Source of the DNA: Oreohelix idahoensis
Lineage: Eukaryota > Mollusca > Gastropoda > Stylommatophora > Oreohelicidae
Assembly: GCA_024509875.1 (NCBI GenBank)
Contig: JAMPIV010016224.1
Coordinates: 1 to 64,000, forward strand
Length of the DNA stretch: 64,000 bases
Reading direction: 5' to 3'
Below the pieces are notes generated by a model, which was given only the letters and a program-made list of their open reading frames with translations, ran no database searches and was not told the origin of the DNA. Made by a program: the position numbers and the translations under genes. This document shows positions 63,214 through 64,000 of the stretch, in pieces; within the stretch, counting starts at the first letter, position 1; each line of letters opens with the position of its first letter.

Positions 63214-64000
63214 TCTCTTCGTCCTCTTCTTCTTGAATTCTTAGCCCTTGACTGACAAAGCAGTCAGTGGCCATCACGCATAGTGACGTCTTGTAGGCCA
63301 GCAACAAACTGTCCCCATTTCGCTCGGTCGGTTGCCACCCTTCAAGCCGTGCCCCAACTCTGGTTCATGCTTTGCATCCAGCCTCCACTGTTCTCCGCCA
63401 GGTTGTTTTTGGTCTGTTTCTCTTTCGCCATCCTTCTGGGGTCCATAGCATAGCAGTTTTGGTGATGGTGTCGGGGTCTCATCTGAGGACATGGCCAACT
63501 CAGTTCCAGCGTCTGCCCGCCATGATGGTGTGCATACCTTTTTGAAAGCAGTTCGTGGTTGGAGATGGTATTCAGCCAAAAAATTCGACAAATTGTCCTT
63601 AGGCAGGTTGTGTGGAAAGAGGACAATTTGGACATTTCCTTTTCTGTTACTCTCCAGCAATTCGCGCCTTACAAAAGTATAGAAAGTACGCAACTCTCGT
63701 ATAATCTTAATTTGGTGTTTGTGCTGTATTGAGAACATTTCCTTATGTTGTTTATATTTGCATAGGCTGTTCTGGCTTTATTCATACTGTTACTGATGTC
63801 TTTGCTTGTTCCGCCGTCTGGTGTTACTATGCTACCTAGATAAGTAAATGTATCTGTATGTTCCAGCTTTTGGCTCCTTATATTTATGGGCTCAGGATTT
63901 AACACATTGAGTGTCATAATTTCTGTCTTATTCAGATTGATATTCAGTCCCCCTTGTTGGCTATATTTATTCAGTCTGTCTGTTTTTTCTTGGATGTGCT
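63214..64000 (-). mobile_element. RTE-like LINE, second copy, 3' end, running off the window
   Basis: On the minus strand it ends with AAGAAGAAGAGGACGAAG and encodes LNPEPINIRSQKLEHTDTFT, YLGSIVTPDGGTSKDIS, MNKARTAYANINNI and MSKLSSFHTTCLRTICRIFW. These match the LINE at 59717-61100 nearly residue for residue. The C-terminal part is broken into frames 63917-63669, 63738-63274 and 63635-63342. The RT core lies beyond the window. Confidence 0.88.

Overview
The window comes from a eukaryotic nuclear genome and is almost entirely transposable elements. I found no convincing host gene, rRNA, bona fide tRNA or CRISPR array. The long reading frames are retrotransposon Gag, protease, integrase, reverse transcriptase (RT), RNase H or endonuclease. 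Low GC, many simple repeats, RTE-, Tx1- and I-like LINEs, tRNA-headed SINEs and Ty3/gypsy elements of the Gmr1 type together suggest an invertebrate animal. A mollusc or other lophotrochozoan is my best guess, but that is inference, not a species identification.

Layout, left to right. (1) 1-6822, minus: a Gmr1-like Ty3/gypsy element (element 1), nearly complete, with its 3' LTR cut by the window edge. (2) 7041-9452, minus: a decayed I-like LINE with an RNase H domain. (3) 9458-26698: a deep nest. A Ty3/gypsy element of ordinary domain order (element X1, plus) carries in its RNase H a full-length RTE-type LINE (12213-24927, minus). That LINE carries between its endonuclease and RT a second Gmr1-like element (copy 3, 13928-23471, minus). 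Each of these insertions is bounded by a target-site duplication (imperfect for X1). (4) 26704-34413: mostly unassigned DNA with one SINE and an inverted copy of a dispersed noncoding repeat, here called P. (5) 34414-50308, plus: a third Gmr1-like element (copy A), whose 5' LTR is split by a 6.1-kb Tx1/L1-like LINE. (6) 50309-56945: three plus-strand P copies, microsatellites and a LINE tail. (7) 56946-59465: a second, truncated copy of element X (X2) carrying a tRNA-headed SINE, ending at a long TC/AT microsatellite. (8) 59717-61100: an RTE-like LINE fragment with a SINE inside it. (9) 61231-62195: a 36/38-bp minisatellite. (10) 63214-64000, minus: a second LINE of the same family, running off the window.

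The three Gmr1-like elements encode Gag-PR-INT-RT-RNase H, the copia order with gypsy-type enzymes, whereas X1 and X2 use the usual PR-RT-RNase H-INT order. Copies 3 and A have very similar polyproteins but unrelated LTRs, and their Gag lacks a CCHC knuckle and has instead a conserved C-X2-C-X13-C-G-H motif. Several frame breaks fall in homopolymers, so some elements may be more intact than the assembly suggests. The inverted P copy lacks a 676-bp segment that in the plus copy is bounded by GC...AG (GTAAGT in sister copies), which looks like a removed intron. Identities and distances are by eye; no alignment or database search was run.
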